Source of the DNA: Campylobacteraceae bacterium
Lineage (GTDB): Bacteria; Campylobacterota; Campylobacteria; Campylobacterales; Campylobacteraceae
NCBI GenBank assembly: GCA_031263195.1
Contig: JAISGD010000024.1
Location: 62,001-126,000 of the forward strand
DNA: 64,000 nucleotides
Direction of reading: 5' to 3'
Shown here: in pieces, positions 52,245-63,538 of the stretch
Layout of the letters: every line of letters starts with the position of its first letter
How positions within the stretch are numbered: the first letter of the stretch is position 1
Notes under the pieces: model-generated
What the model saw: only the letters and a program-made list of their open reading frames with translations
What the model was told of the DNA's origin: nothing
The model's database searches: none
Made by a program: the position numbers and the translations under genes

Positions 52245-53044
52245 TGCGAGAATATATAAATAAAAAAGATAATCAAAAAAAAGTCTATTTTAACGACAGA
52301 TTTAAAATGCCCAAAAAGCTTGATAGATTTGATGTAAACACCGACAAGGTTTTTAAGGATGATTTTGAGGCGCTTAGCGCAAAATTTCAAATAAACGACG
52401 CCTATATAGAGGCAGGGCAAATGGTTGTATGGATAGAGCCGGAAGACAACATAAAAGTGTTGAAATTTTTGAAAAATCACCTTTTTTATAACAATTTGAG
52501 CGAAATGAGCGCAGTGGATTTTTTGGCCAAGAGAGGAGAGTTTGAAGTATTTTATCAAATGCTCTCTATGAAAAAACGAAAAAGGTTGCGCGTAAAATTT
52601 AGCATTAAAGAGCAAGAAGAGATAAAAAGCGTGATTGATATTTATAAAAGTGCGGATTGGTCGGAGCGTGAAATGTACGATATGTTTGGGATAGTTATCG
52701 TTGGACATCCATATATGAAACGTATTCTGATGCCTGATGATTGGGTTGGGTATCCGCTTCGTAAAAGTTATCCGCTTCATGGGGATGAGAATGCTCAATG
52801 GTACGAGATAGACCATATTTACGGCAAAGAGTATAGAGATATTATAGGTCCGGAAATACGAGACAGTGCTATGATAGAAAAAGAGAATACAAGAGGATAT
52901 GCCAGAATCGGACGCGAAGTGCATTTTGGCGAACCATACAGTGAGGAACCGAGTAAAATCGGCGAGTATCAAGAAAGTGGAGGAGTAATGCTTGTTAAAA
53001 AGATAAAAAAATCCGCTTCAGTAACTCTCAAAAAAAGGCATTAA
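52241..53044 (+). CDS. nuoC: NADH-quinone oxidoreductase subunit C
   Basis: [47 protein letters not shown]. Confidence 0.94.
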   Translation: MMREYINKKDNQKKVYFNDRFKMPKKLDRFDVNTDKVFKDDFEALSAKFQINDAYIEAGQMVVWIEPEDNIKVLKFLKNHLFYNNLSEMSAVDFLAKRGEFEVFYQMLSMKKRKRLRVKFSIKEQEEIKSVIDIYKSADWSEREMYDMFGIVIVGHPYMKRILMPDDWVGYPLRKSYPLHGDENAQWYEIDHIYGKEYRDIIGPEIRDSAMIEKENTRGYARIGREVHFGEPYSEEPSKIGEYQESGGVMLVKKIKKSASVTLKKRH

Positions 53045-53045
53045 A

Positions 53046-54275
53046 ATGGCACAGCAGGCAAATAGATTGAAACCTTTTTTTGAAAATATCTCTTTTAGTA
53101 AAGAAGATGGTAATATGGTGGTCAATTTAGGACCGCAGCATCCATCTGCACACGGACAGTTGAGATTGATACTTGAACTTAATGGAGAAAAAATCGTCAG
53201 AGCACTTCCGGATATCGGCTATATGCATCGAGGTATTGAGAAACTTGCCGAAAATATGATATATAATGAGTTTATGCCTACAACCGACAGAATGGACTAT
53301 ATAGCTGCGACTTCCAATAATTATGGCTTTGCGCTTGCAGTTGAACGGCTTATTGGAGTTAAAGTTCCGCGCCGCGCGCAAGTTATCAGAATGATGCTCT
53401 TGGAGCTTAACCGTATCTCTTCGCATCTATTTTGGCTTGCTACTCACGCTCTTGATATCGGAGCTATGACAGTTTTTCTGTATGCTTACAGAGAACGCGA
53501 GTTTACTATGGATTTAATAGAAGATTATTGCGGTGCGAGATTAACACATAACTCTATACGAATAGGCGGTGTGCCTCTGGATCTGCGAGAGGGATGGCTT
53601 GAGGGATTAAATGAGTATCTGGATAAGATTCTTGAGGCTATTAAAACTTACGAAGGACTTTTAGACGAGAATAGAATTTGGCGTATGAGACTTGAGAATG
53701 TAGGCATACTGACGACTGAAGCAGCTCAAAGCTGGGGAGCTTCGGGCGTTATGCTAAGAGGCAGCGGCATATCGTGGGATATACGAAAAGAGGAACCTTA
53801 CGAACTTTATGACGAAGTGGAGTTCGATGTGCCTGTATCCGATACTTGCGACTGTTTCGGACGATATAAACTCTATATGGAAGAGATGCGCCAATCAGTA
53901 AAGATTTTAAGACAGCTAATTCCTATGCATGCACTGACAAAACCGCAGATTATGGCCGATGCACCCGAATTTATAAGTGCGCCTAAAGAGCAGATTATGA
54001 CGCAAAATTACTCTTTAATGCAGCATTTTGTTTTAGTAACGCAAGGTATGAAACCGCCTGTCGGCGAAGTGTATATTGCGACAGAATCCCCAAAAGGTGA
54101 ACTTGGATATTATATCAATTCACAAGGAGAGGCGTATCCGTACAGGCTTAAGATTAGAACGCCGTCATTTTGGAATTGCAGTCTTTTTCAAGAGATAATG
54201 CGTGAATCGTATCTGCCGGACGCTATAGCAATGATAGCAAGTTCTAATATTTTGCTTGGCGAAACGGATAGGTGA
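53046..54275 (+). CDS. nuoD: NADH-quinone oxidoreductase subunit D
   Basis: [25 protein letters not shown]. Confidence 0.96.
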   Translation: MAQQANRLKPFFENISFSKEDGNMVVNLGPQHPSAHGQLRLILELNGEKIVRALPDIGYMHRGIEKLAENMIYNEFMPTTDRMDYIAATSNNYGFALAVERLIGVKVPRRAQVIRMMLLELNRISSHLFWLATHALDIGAMTVFLYAYREREFTMDLIEDYCGARLTHNSIRIGGVPLDLREGWLEGLNEYLDKILEAIKTYEGLLDENRIWRMRLENVGILTTEAAQSWGASGVMLRGSGISWDIRKEEPYELYDEVEFDVPVSDTCDCFGRYKLYMEEMRQSVKILRQLIPMHALTKPQIMADAPEFISAPKEQIMTQNYSLMQHFVLVTQGMKPPVGEVYIATESPKGELGYYINSQGEAYPYRLKIRTPSFWNCSLFQEIMRESYLPDAIAMIASSNILLGETDR

Positions 54276-55336
54276 ACCACATGAAACGATACGATTTAAG
54301 ACATTTATCAGACCGTTTTGCTCCGCGAATCTTTGAGCTTGCAAACAGTTCGCAAAAAGATGAAGTCTCTATATTTGTTTTTGAGACAACGGAAGATGAA
54401 AAGCTGAAAACCATCATAAAAAATCTTAATCGTAAAGGGCACGAAGTGATGAACTCTTTGCGCTTTAATGAAGCAGATTGGATGATAGTAGTAAAAGCTT
54501 TTGTAAATGAGTCTAAAATCTCAAATCCTTTATTTTACGCTTTTGAAAAATATGGAGTGGAATTAAAAACTCTTGATAGACAGAGTGCAGTTTTGTGCAT
54601 AGGTACCTATTTTGCAAAAGACAATGAGATTTTGGCGCACGAACTTTATGAATGGGAAAAAAAGTTGATATATATGTCAGCACAAGAGGATTTGAATCTC
54701 AAAAGAACCGCTCTTAAGCATATCAAATACGAAGTAGGTTCGGAAGGCGGCGTATTAGCGCTTATAGCTAAAGTCTTTTTGAAAGACGTTCAAATTCCGC
54801 AAGATGTCAAAGATTATCTTGATAAGCTAGACGACGGATATCTAAGCGCGGAAAGTAATGTAGGCGAAGAGGAGATGGAAGAGATAAAAGAGGCGATGAG
54901 TGACGGCACGATGTCGTTTTTGTTCGGACGCGATTTATATCATCATCCGGATGCCGATTTGATAGCTGCTTTAACGGCTCTCATATCGCGTTTTATACCT
55001 TTGAAAGTGAGCGTTTTGGACGAGATAGAGTTAAAAGTCAAACCCAAAATGCTCCTGCCGCCACCGATAAATGAACTTAAAAGTTTTGACGGTACTATAG
55101 TCTATTTTTACGATAGTGATGAAGCGAGTCCGAAACTGTATGGCTCTTCACAATTTGCGATAGCAGCAAAACTAAAAGACGGAGATGAGGTTTCAATAGA
55201 AACTTCAAATAGTGTGTATAAATCTCTATTTTTCATTGATACGAATATGAAAGGTATGGTTGCGATTTTAGGCATAAATAAGAACGGCTACAGATACGAA
55301 GCGGTAAAAGTTTCAAAAAGAGGTTCAAATGGCTGA
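54272..55336 (+). CDS. fused NuoE-like/NuoF-like subunit replacing canonical NuoE and NuoF
   Basis: N-terminal ~75 aa match my recollection of the small NuoE-position protein of Campylobacter/Helicobacter ([12 protein letters not shown]...[18 protein letters not shown]); no FMN/NADH motif and a single Cys overall. Confidence 0.75.
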   Translation: MNHMKRYDLRHLSDRFAPRIFELANSSQKDEVSIFVFETTEDEKLKTIIKNLNRKGHEVMNSLRFNEADWMIVVKAFVNESKISNPLFYAFEKYGVELKTLDRQSAVLCIGTYFAKDNEILAHELYEWEKKLIYMSAQEDLNLKRTALKHIKYEVGSEGGVLALIAKVFLKDVQIPQDVKDYLDKLDDGYLSAESNVGEEEMEEIKEAMSDGTMSFLFGRDLYHHPDADLIAALTALISRFIPLKVSVLDEIELKVKPKMLLPPPINELKSFDGTIVYFYDSDEASPKLYGSSQFAIAAKLKDGDEVSIETSNSVYKSLFFIDTNMKGMVAILGINKNGYRYEAVKVSKRGSNG

Positions 55337-57716
55337 TATAACGATAACCATAAACGGTACCCCTTTAAAGGCAAAAGAGAATGAAACGATTCTGAATATA
55401 GCGCGCGCAAACGATATATTTATACCCGCTATTTGCTATCTTAGCTGTTGTTCGCCTACATTGGCATGCAGGCTCTGTATGGCGGATGTTGACGGCAAGA
55501 GGGTTTATACATGCAATGCCAAAGCTAAAGACGGACAAATTGTTGTCACAAGCACTCCGGAGATTGAAGCTGAACGGCGCGCTATAATGGAGGTTTATGC
55601 CGTCAACCATCCTTTAGAGTGCGGCGTATGCGATAAAAGCGGCGAATGCGAATTACAAAATTATGTACATGAAGCGAAAGTAAATGACCAGCACTACTCT
55701 GTGTCGAACACTTACCGTACTGTGCAAGATTGGGACAATATACGATATGACGCTTCACTGTGCATAGTATGTGAAAGATGTATAACAGTGTGTAAAGATA
55801 AAATAGGCGAAGCGGCTCTGAAAACTGTTCCAAGAGGCGAGGAATTGGCTGTGCCGAAAGAGTATAAAGATATAATGCCAAAAGACGCGTATGCTGTTTG
55901 GAATAAAATGCAAAAGTCACTTATAGATAAGGTACGCGATGAAAACGGCGATATTATAGATTGTGCCAAATGCGGTGAATGTAGCGCGGTTTGTCCTACC
56001 GGAGCGCTTATCGGAAGCGATTTTCACTATATATCAAATGCGTGGGAGCTTAAGCGGATACCGGCCGCAAATCCGCACAGCAGCGACTGCGCTCCTATAT
56101 ATTACGAAGTGAAACAGCGAAGCATAAATAATCCCGCGCCTAAAATTTACAGGGTACAAAGCGAGTATAACTTCGCGCCTCTAAGCGCGGCGGCACGATA
56201 TGGATATGATTTTGAAAATGCGAATGCCGTAAAGGATAAAGAAGCTTTCCAAGAGGTGGTAAATTTTATCAAAAACGGTGCGAGAACCATACTTTTTAAC
56301 AGTTTTATCACAAACGAAGAGGCATTAATACTTCAAAAGTTAAAAGAGAAGTTTTCACTTAAACTCGTAAATGAGGACGCTTACGTATATAATAGGTTTT
56401 TAAAGGCGATGAGTAAATGTTCGGGTTACACTCTATATCAGGGTACCCTTGAGAGTATCCAAAAGAGTGATTTTATCGTAACTGTGGGTTCAATGTTAAG
56501 ATATGACGCTCCGAATGTCGGTTACGCGCTGAATTCCGCCTTGAAAATGAATCGCGCTGCGGCCATATATTGCCATCCTATAAAAGATAAAGTCGTGCAA
56601 AATTTTTCTAAAAATCTATTGGAGTTAAACTATCGTCCCGGTAGTGAGGAGGCGCTTTTATATTTATTGCTTGAACTTTTTGCGCCGTTGTCCGAACTTG
56701 ACGATGCTACAAGCGAATATTTGCAATCGTTTCATACAACAACCAGTAAAACGGTAGATGGCAATGAAATTGAATCGGCTACTTCGAAACTTTGGAATAT
56801 TATCGGTATTGAGAATAAAAGCGCGCAGATAGAAGCTATGGCTGCAGGTAAAAGCCGCTTTTCACTGGTAATCGGCGAAGATATATTGACTCATCCAAGA
56901 TGGCAAAATATGGCTTATATTGTGGGTACATTAGAACGTTTGGCGAATTTTAAAGCAGTTGTGATTCCTACACAAACAAACACACTCGGTGTCTCTTTAA
57001 TATGCGAGCTTGATAAATATGCAGAGGGTAAAACGCTGGGATATAATCTTTTCGGTGATATGACGTTAAGCGCATTTGGAGATGGATTTGATATGCCGGC
57101 TCTTAATCAGCAAGAGGGCACATTTACCAATATAGACAAAAGAGTTGTACCGATAAACGCCGCGCTTCCATATGGCGGTTATGAATTGAACGACATAGCT
57201 TCCGCACTTGGGATTTGGACAAAATACACTATTGATTATACACAAAAATTACCCATAAATATGGGCTTTAAAGAGATTGCATTTGACAATTTGGAAACAG
57301 ACTTTGATAACGCGGGCAACGATATAAGAGGCTATACTCTTGAGATTCAAAGTACGGATATATCCAAAACCCCTATCAATTTTAGAAATATAACGCTGGA
57401 TAGCGATATAGTGTATAGATTAAATCCTGTCTCACAATTTAACTTTTTTACAAATCGCGCCTCTAAACTAAGTAGGAAGGGTGTACTTTTTGCATCAAAA
57501 GAGTTTATGGATTTGCACAACTTTTTTAGCGGACAAAATGTAAAAATCACATCTCAAAACGGCTCTATTTTATATCTTGATATAGAAGAAGATAAAAATA
57601 TATCCGGCAGTTTTGCTTATTTGCCGACTTTCGATAAAACATTAAATGTTTATCCGTTTTTTGAAGAGTACAGATTTGCTACGTTTACAATAGGAGAGGT
57701 CTATGATGACGAATGA
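55329..57716 (+). CDS. nuoG: NADH-quinone oxidoreductase subunit G
   Basis: N-terminal 2Fe-2S and 4Fe-4S Cys motifs (CYLSCCSPTLACRLC, CGVCDKSGECELQ, CIVCERCITVC, CAKCGECSAVCPTGAL). Confidence 0.95.
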   Translation: MADITITINGTPLKAKENETILNIARANDIFIPAICYLSCCSPTLACRLCMADVDGKRVYTCNAKAKDGQIVVTSTPEIEAERRAIMEVYAVNHPLECGVCDKSGECELQNYVHEAKVNDQHYSVSNTYRTVQDWDNIRYDASLCIVCERCITVCKDKIGEAALKTVPRGEELAVPKEYKDIMPKDAYAVWNKMQKSLIDKVRDENGDIIDCAKCGECSAVCPTGALIGSDFHYISNAWELKRIPAANPHSSDCAPIYYEVKQRSINNPAPKIYRVQSEYNFAPLSAAARYGYDFENANAVKDKEAFQEVVNFIKNGARTILFNSFITNEEALILQKLKEKFSLKLVNEDAYVYNRFLKAMSKCSGYTLYQGTLESIQKSDFIVTVGSMLRYDAPNVGYALNSALKMNRAAAIYCHPIKDKVVQNFSKNLLELNYRPGSEEALLYLLLELFAPLSELDDATSEYLQSFHTTTSKTVDGNEIESATSKLWNIIGIENKSAQIEAMAAGKSRFSLVIGEDILTHPRWQNMAYIVGTLERLANFKAVVIPTQTNTLGVSLICELDKYAEGKTLGYNLFGDMTLSAFGDGFDMPALNQQEGTFTNIDKRVVPINAALPYGGYELNDIASALGIWTKYTIDYTQKLPINMGFKEIAFDNLETDFDNAGNDIRGYTLEIQSTDISKTPINFRNITLDSDIVYRLNPVSQFNFFTNRASKLSRKGVLFASKEFMDLHNFFSGQNVKITSQNGSILYLDIEEDKNISGSFAYLPTFDKTLNVYPFFEEYRFATFTIGEVYDDE

Positions 57717-58710
57717 AGCGGCCATGATTATTGAGACAATCGTAAAATCCATAATAGTACTTGTGATTATAGCGAGTATAGCAGGATTTGCTACATATGT
57801 GGAACGTAAGATTTTGGGCTTTATGCACCGTCGTTTAGGACCTATGTATGTTGGACCATTCGGACTTTTGCAAGCTTTGGCAGACGTCATAAAACTATTT
57901 ACCAAAGAAGATATTGTACCGCAAGAGAGCGTTAAAGCGATATTTTATTTAGCTCCTCTTTTGATAGTGACAGCTGTTTTTACAGCATTTGCAGCTGTAC
58001 CGTTTTTCCCGGAGTTTGAAATTGGCGGGTACAGAACCTCTGCTGTAATATCCGATATAAATGTAGGTATTTTATTTGTGGTAGGGGTGGCGAGCGCCGG
58101 TATGTACGCACCGCTTTTGGCAGGTCTTAGCAGTGCAAACAAATGGGCATTGTTGGGCGGCGCGCGCGCTGTCGCACAGTTACTCTCTTTTGAAGTTATA
58201 ACTGCTTTTGCCGTTTTGGCTCCCGTGATGCTTGTAGGTTCGTTGTCGCTTGTTGATATCAATAATCATCAAGCAGGCGGACTTTTTGATTGGATTATTT
58301 GGAAACAGCCTGTAGCGTTCGTACTCTTTTGTATAGCTGGATTTGCCGAGACAAATAGGGTGCCGTTTGACCTTTTAGAACAAGAGTCGGAGATAGTAAG
58401 CGGATATATAACGGAGTATTCCGGCATGAGGTGGGCGCTGTTTTTTCTTGGCGAATATGCTAATATGATGCTTATTTCATTTTTAGTCGCGCTGATGTTT
58501 TTAGGGGGGTTTAACTCTTTATGGGTTATACCGGGAAGTATTATGATGCTTTTAAAAGTGCTTGGCTTTATGTTTTTCTTTATGTGGGCGCGCGGAGCAT
58601 GGCCTCATGTGAGACCCGACCAATTGATGTGGCTTTGTTGGAAAGTGCTGTTGCCGATAGCTCTTCTAAATGTGCTGATAACCGGCATTGTTTTACTTTT
58701 GGGAGCGTAG
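57703..58710 (+). CDS. nuoH: NADH-quinone oxidoreductase subunit H
   Basis: [38 protein letters not shown]. Confidence 0.96.
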   Translation: MMTNEAAMIIETIVKSIIVLVIIASIAGFATYVERKILGFMHRRLGPMYVGPFGLLQALADVIKLFTKEDIVPQESVKAIFYLAPLLIVTAVFTAFAAVPFFPEFEIGGYRTSAVISDINVGILFVVGVASAGMYAPLLAGLSSANKWALLGGARAVAQLLSFEVITAFAVLAPVMLVGSLSLVDINNHQAGGLFDWIIWKQPVAFVLFCIAGFAETNRVPFDLLEQESEIVSGYITEYSGMRWALFFLGEYANMMLISFLVALMFLGGFNSLWVIPGSIMMLLKVLGFMFFFMWARGAWPHVRPDQLMWLCWKVLLPIALLNVLITGIVLLLGA

Positions 58711-58711
58711 T

Positions 58712-59332
58712 ATGTTAGACCAGTTTACAAACAGGAACACAAACGGATATATTTACTTTAAACATGAGCCGACACCGAAAACAAATTGGCGGAAATTTTG
58801 CCAAGTTGTAAAGAGAAGTATAAAATTAGAACTTTTTGTAGGACTTTGGATAGTATTTAGGGAGATGGCTAAAGGTAAAAAAAATTGCCACACCACACAA
58901 TATCCGTTAGAGAAAATGCCTATAGGACCAAGATGCCGCTCCGTACATAAGCTTTTACGGCTTTTGGAAAGCGGTAATGAACGATGCATAGGATGCGGGT
59001 TATGCGAAAAGATATGTGTGTCAAATTGTATAAGAATGGACACATATGCCGATAAAAACGGACGTAAAATAGTAAAAGAGTATAGTATAAATTTTGGGCG
59101 TTGTATCTATTGCGGTTTGTGCGCTGAAGTTTGTCCGGAGCTTGCAATAGTGCATGGAAACGAATATGAATATGCCGCCGAACAACGTGCGCATTACGGC
59201 TTAAAAGAGGATATGCTCACACCTATCGATAGATTTAAAGGCGGTTTTCAAGAGGAGTTTGAGGGTTACGGCAGTATAAGTTCGGAAGCTGACAAAACTA
59301 TCAAAAAAACTCCAATCGCAGGAGATGATTAA
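58712..59332 (+). CDS. nuoI: NADH-quinone oxidoreductase subunit I
   Basis: [16 protein letters not shown] and [16 protein letters not shown] ferredoxin motifs; start at 58712 preferred. Confidence 0.94.
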   Translation: MLDQFTNRNTNGYIYFKHEPTPKTNWRKFCQVVKRSIKLELFVGLWIVFREMAKGKKNCHTTQYPLEKMPIGPRCRSVHKLLRLLESGNERCIGCGLCEKICVSNCIRMDTYADKNGRKIVKEYSINFGRCIYCGLCAEVCPELAIVHGNEYEYAAEQRAHYGLKEDMLTPIDRFKGGFQEEFEGYGSISSEADKTIKKTPIAGDD

Positions 59333-59850
59333 TGTATGAAGTTATAGCCTTTTATCTATTTGCGGTATTTACTGTCGCGTTATTTTTGATTACTGTGTTT
59401 AGCAAAAACGCACTTCACTCTATGAGTTCATTAGCGGGTGGTATGGTTTTTGTCGGCGGGCTTTTTTTTCTTTTGGATGCCGAATTTATAGGAGTTGTTC
59501 AAATCATCGTGTATACAGGTGCAGTTATGGCTCTGTACGCTTTCGGTATGATGTTTTTCGATACGGCTCAAGAGATTAAGGAGAATATAGCGGCAAAAAG
59601 AGCGATATACACTCTATGGATATTTGTTGCAATTTTACTTGTGACGATAGTATGCGTGCCTATATTTGCGAATACTTTGCAAGCTTCGGCACCTATAAAT
59701 GAGAATGTGAGCAACGCGCACGCTTTGGGACTTGTGATGTTTACAAAATATCTGGCGGCTTTTGAACTTACGGCTATAATGCTTTTAGTGGCTATGATAG
59801 CAGGTATCATTTTAGTAAGCCGCAAATTTGATACCGGAGAGGTACAATGA
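59332..59850 (+). CDS. nuoJ: NADH-quinone oxidoreductase subunit J
   Basis: NuoJ-type TM protein, position in operon. Confidence 0.93.
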   Translation: MYEVIAFYLFAVFTVALFLITVFSKNALHSMSSLAGGMVFVGGLFFLLDAEFIGVVQIIVYTGAVMALYAFGMMFFDTAQEIKENIAAKRAIYTLWIFVAILLVTIVCVPIFANTLQASAPINENVSNAHALGLVMFTKYLAAFELTAIMLLVAMIAGIILVSRKFDTGEVQ

Positions 59851-60149
59851 TAGGTTTTTATCATTACATAATATTAAGCGCGTTTTTATTTGCGATAGGT
59901 TTGGTCGGTATTTTGAGAAGAAAAAATCTTTTAATGCTTTTTTTCTCTACGGAGATTTTGCTGAATGCCGCAAATGTTGGTTTTGTTGCTGTATCAAAAT
60001 TTTATATGGATTTGGGTGGACAGATATTTGCTCTGTTTATCATAGCTATAGCTGCAAGTGAAGTCGCTGTCGGACTTGGACTTTTGACGCTTTGGTATAA
60101 GCGTACGGGCTCTATCAACCTTGATAGTTTAAATAGTATGAAGGGATAA
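59847..60149 (+). CDS. nuoK: NADH-quinone oxidoreductase subunit K
   Basis: GIFYHYI..ILFAIGLVGILRRKNLLMLFFSTEILLNAANV type sequence; 100 aa. Confidence 0.95.
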   Translation: MIGFYHYIILSAFLFAIGLVGILRRKNLLMLFFSTEILLNAANVGFVAVSKFYMDLGGQIFALFIIAIAASEVAVGLGLLTLWYKRTGSINLDSLNSMKG

Positions 60150-60151
60150 GA

Positions 60152-62002
60152 ATGGAAATTTTAATATATATAGCCCTGTTTGCACCGCTTGCTGCTGCGA
60201 TTTTCGCTGCGATTTTCTCGATGAAGGAAAAAAATATTATAACAGGAGTAATAAATTCTATTTTTATCGCGCTTTCAACCGCTGCTTCTATTACGCTTTT
60301 ATATGTTATTGACGAAAATGGCGCGCGTTTAAATTTGATTGATTGGATAAACGTTGGGGATTTAAACATCCCGTTCGGATTTGTAGTTGATAGAGTAAGT
60401 GCTGTAATGATGGTAACGGTCGGTGTTGTTTCAACGGCTGTGCATGTTTACTCTATAGGCTATATGGCTAACGACAAATCGTTTAACCGCTTTTTTTCAT
60501 ATCTTTCGGCATTTGTTTTCTCTATGCTTATACTTGTGATGAGCGACAATTTCGCGGGACTCTTTATAGGATGGGAAGGTGTGGGACTTTGCTCATGGAT
60601 GCTTATAGGCTTTTGGTATGCAAAAGATAGTGCATCGTGGGCAGCAAATGAAGCTTTTATCATGAATAGAATCGCTGATTTAGGTATGCTTCTTGGTATA
60701 TTTATGATTTACTGGCAGTTTGGAACTTTGCAGTACGAGGCTATTTTCGCCGCTGCGGCTGATATCGATACAGCTATCTTACAAACCATCGGCATACTGC
60801 TCTTTATAGGTGCGATGGGTAAATCCGCACAGTTTCCTTTACATACTTGGCTTGCCGACGCTATGGAAGGACCGACTCCCGTATCTGCGCTTATACATGC
60901 CGCCACAATGGTAACAGCCGGCGTTTATCTTGTCATACGTGCCAATCCTATATATACGAATATCCCGGATATAGGCTTTTTTATCGCTTCTTTAGGGGCA
61001 TTTGTCGCTATTTTCGCTGCGCTGATGGCTCTTGTAAATAACGATTTGAAACGTATTATCGCTTATTCCACGCTCTCGCAGCTTGGATATATGTTCGTGG
61101 CAGCGGGTCTTGGCGCATATTGGATAGCACTGTTTCACCTCGTAACTCATGCTTACTTTAAATCGCTGCTGTTTTTAGGCGCGGGAAATGTTATGCATGC
61201 CATGAATGAGGATTTGAATATCAAAAATATGGGTGGTCTTTTCGGTGCGCTTAAAATTACGGCTGTTTTGATGATAATAGCGTCTGTCGCGCTTGCCGGT
61301 ATATATCCGTTTGCAGGTTTCTTTTCAAAGGATAAAATTTTAGAGGTTGCTTTGAACGAAAATGCATATATTCTCTATTTGACTCTTTGGGCAGGAGCCG
61401 GCTTGACGGCATTTTATAGCTTTAGGCTCATATTTATTGTGTTTTTTGGCGAAGCTTCATGGAAGGAGCGACATATGCATCCGCACGAGGCGGCAAAATC
61501 TTCGTTATTGGCAATGTTGCCGCTTGGTGTTTTAGCTGTGATAGCGGGCTTTTTTGAAAACATATTTGAGAGATTTGTAACGCAAATTTTACCCGAATAT
61601 ACATTTGGTATCGCGCACGAAACTGTTAGTTTGATGGTTGCTGCGACGCTTGGAATAGCAGCATTCGGGATATTTTTCGCATTTTATATGTATATTGTAC
61701 GATGCGGATTTTCAAAAAAAATAGAGCAGAGTGTTATATACAAGTTTTTATTTAACCAATATTACATTCCGCAGTTGTATCAAAACTATATCGTGCGCCC
61801 GTTTGAGGCTGTAGCAAATTTTTCATGGAAAAAATTGGACGAAAAACTTATCGACGCAAGTGTGGATATGATAGCAAATATGTTGCATCAAGGCGGCGAT
61901 AAAGCGCGCCGTATGCAAAGCGGTAATCTTTCCGTAATGCTTAGATGGATGGTGTTTGGCTTGGGCATACTGCTGTTGACAGCGGTTTTTTATCAAATAT
62001 AA
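60152..62002 (+). CDS. nuoL: NADH-quinone oxidoreductase subunit L
   Basis: GWEGVGLCSWMLIGFWY; LHTWLADAMEGPTPVSALIHAATMVTAGVYL. Confidence 0.96.
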   Translation: MEILIYIALFAPLAAAIFAAIFSMKEKNIITGVINSIFIALSTAASITLLYVIDENGARLNLIDWINVGDLNIPFGFVVDRVSAVMMVTVGVVSTAVHVYSIGYMANDKSFNRFFSYLSAFVFSMLILVMSDNFAGLFIGWEGVGLCSWMLIGFWYAKDSASWAANEAFIMNRIADLGMLLGIFMIYWQFGTLQYEAIFAAAADIDTAILQTIGILLFIGAMGKSAQFPLHTWLADAMEGPTPVSALIHAATMVTAGVYLVIRANPIYTNIPDIGFFIASLGAFVAIFAALMALVNNDLKRIIAYSTLSQLGYMFVAAGLGAYWIALFHLVTHAYFKSLLFLGAGNVMHAMNEDLNIKNMGGLFGALKITAVLMIIASVALAGIYPFAGFFSKDKILEVALNENAYILYLTLWAGAGLTAFYSFRLIFIVFFGEASWKERHMHPHEAAKSSLLAMLPLGVLAVIAGFFENIFERFVTQILPEYTFGIAHETVSLMVAATLGIAAFGIFFAFYMYIVRCGFSKKIEQSVIYKFLFNQYYIPQLYQNYIVRPFEAVANFSWKKLDEKLIDASVDMIANMLHQGGDKARRMQSGNLSVMLRWMVFGLGILLLTAVFYQI

Positions 62003-62008
62003 GGGGAG

Positions 62009-63538
62009 ATGATGGGCAGTATACTACTATTGGCGACGGTTCTGTTTCCTCTGTTTGCCGGTTTTGTCGGTTTTGCGGTTAAACAAAAGTATATTAAAAT
62101 TTATGCAATTACAGCGGCTTTTATGGAATTCGTGCTTTCCCTGACGCTTTGGGTTGCATTGGATGAAAATGAAGGCGGTTTTCAAATGCTTTTAAATCTG
62201 CCTTTGATACCGAGTTTTGGCGTATCATTTTTGCTCGGGCTTGACGGTATATCGCTCTTTTTAGTGATTTTAAGCACATTTATAACTCTTGTGGGACTTA
62301 TCGGTCTTGGCGAAATGCCAAATCTAAAAAATCTCATTATCTCCATACTCTTTTTAGAAATGACTATGGTAGGCGTTTTTGTCAGTCTTGACTTATTGTT
62401 ATTTTATCTTTTTTGGGAACTCTCTTTAGTGCCTATGCTCTATATCATAGGCGCGTGGGGAGCGGACAAAAGGATTTATGCGGCGGTTAAATTTTTTCTA
62501 TATACATTTGCCGGTTCCGTACTGATGCTTGTAGGTATTTTGTATTTTGGATATCTATATCATGAGATAAACGGCGTTTGGAGTTTTTCACTGATTGACT
62601 GGAAGAGTTTCCCACTCTCTTATAGCGTGCAACTATGGCTTTTTGGGGCATTTTTCTTGGGCTTTGCCATTAAAGTACCAATGTTCCCTTTTCATACTTG
62701 GCTCCCATATGCACATGGACAAGCTCCGACGATAGGTTCTGTCATCCTTGCAGCCGTACTTTTAAAGATGGGAACTTACGGTTTTGTGAGATTTTTATTG
62801 CCGCTTTTCCCTGACGCTTCGGTGCAGTTTTTGATACCTGTCGCAGTGGTGTCGGTAATTATGGTTATTTATGCGGCGCTCATCGCTTTTGCACAAGAGG
62901 ACATGAAACAAGTCATCGCTTACTCTTCCATTTCACATATGGGTATTATCATTTTGGGAACATTTGCGCTTAATATAGAGGGAATCTCCGGTTCGGTCTT
63001 TTTTATGATAAGCCACGGACTCGTAAGCGGAGCGCTGTTTATGTTAGTGGGGGTCATATACGATAGACGTCATACAAAAATGATGCATGAGTTTGGAGGA
63101 CTTGCTTCGGTAATGCCACGTTACGCGACGATTTTTGCTATTGTTCTTATGGGTTCTGTGGGGCTTCCTCTAACGATAGGATTTGTAGGTGAATTTTTAT
63201 CACTGATGGGATTTTATAAGGTGGATTGGTTGTTGACCGCGCTCGCCGGCACAGGTATAATTTTGGGAGCCGTATATATGCTGAGACTATATAGAAAATC
63301 TTTTTTCGGAGAGATTAGAAAAAGAGCAAATAAAAATTTGAAAGATTTGTATCCAAGAGAACTTTTCGCGCTTGTACCGATAACTATTTTGATAATATTT
63401 TTGGGCGTTTACCCCAAAGCAGTTTTAAATCCTGTTCAAGAGAGTGTTAAAAACACGCTTGAAGTAATGTCGCAAAACGCGCAAAAGTACGAAACAAAGC
63501 TCTTTTTGGAACAAGTAGCTTCAAAGGAGAGAAGGTAA
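62009..63538 (+). CDS. nuoM: NADH-quinone oxidoreductase subunit M
   Basis: FWELSLVPMLYIIGAWG; FPFHTWLPYAHGQAPTIGSVILAAVLLKMGTYG. Confidence 0.96.
   Translation: MMGSILLLATVLFPLFAGFVGFAVKQKYIKIYAITAAFMEFVLSLTLWVALDENEGGFQMLLNLPLIPSFGVSFLLGLDGISLFLVILSTFITLVGLIGLGEMPNLKNLIISILFLEMTMVGVFVSLDLLLFYLFWELSLVPMLYIIGAWGADKRIYAAVKFFLYTFAGSVLMLVGILYFGYLYHEINGVWSFSLIDWKSFPLSYSVQLWLFGAFFLGFAIKVPMFPFHTWLPYAHGQAPTIGSVILAAVLLKMGTYGFVRFLLPLFPDASVQFLIPVAVVSVIMVIYAALIAFAQEDMKQVIAYSSISHMGIIILGTFALNIEGISGSVFFMISHGLVSGALFMLVGVIYDRRHTKMMHEFGGLASVMPRYATIFAIVLMGSVGLPLTIGFVGEFLSLMGFYKVDWLLTALAGTGIILGAVYMLRLYRKSFFGEIRKRANKNLKDLYPRELFALVPITILIIFLGVYPKAVLNPVQESVKNTLEVMSQNAQKYETKLFLEQVASKERR

Noticed and set aside
58500-58515. 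G6 run in nuoH as a phase-variation tract
   Set aside because: Too short and in an essential-type conserved gene.
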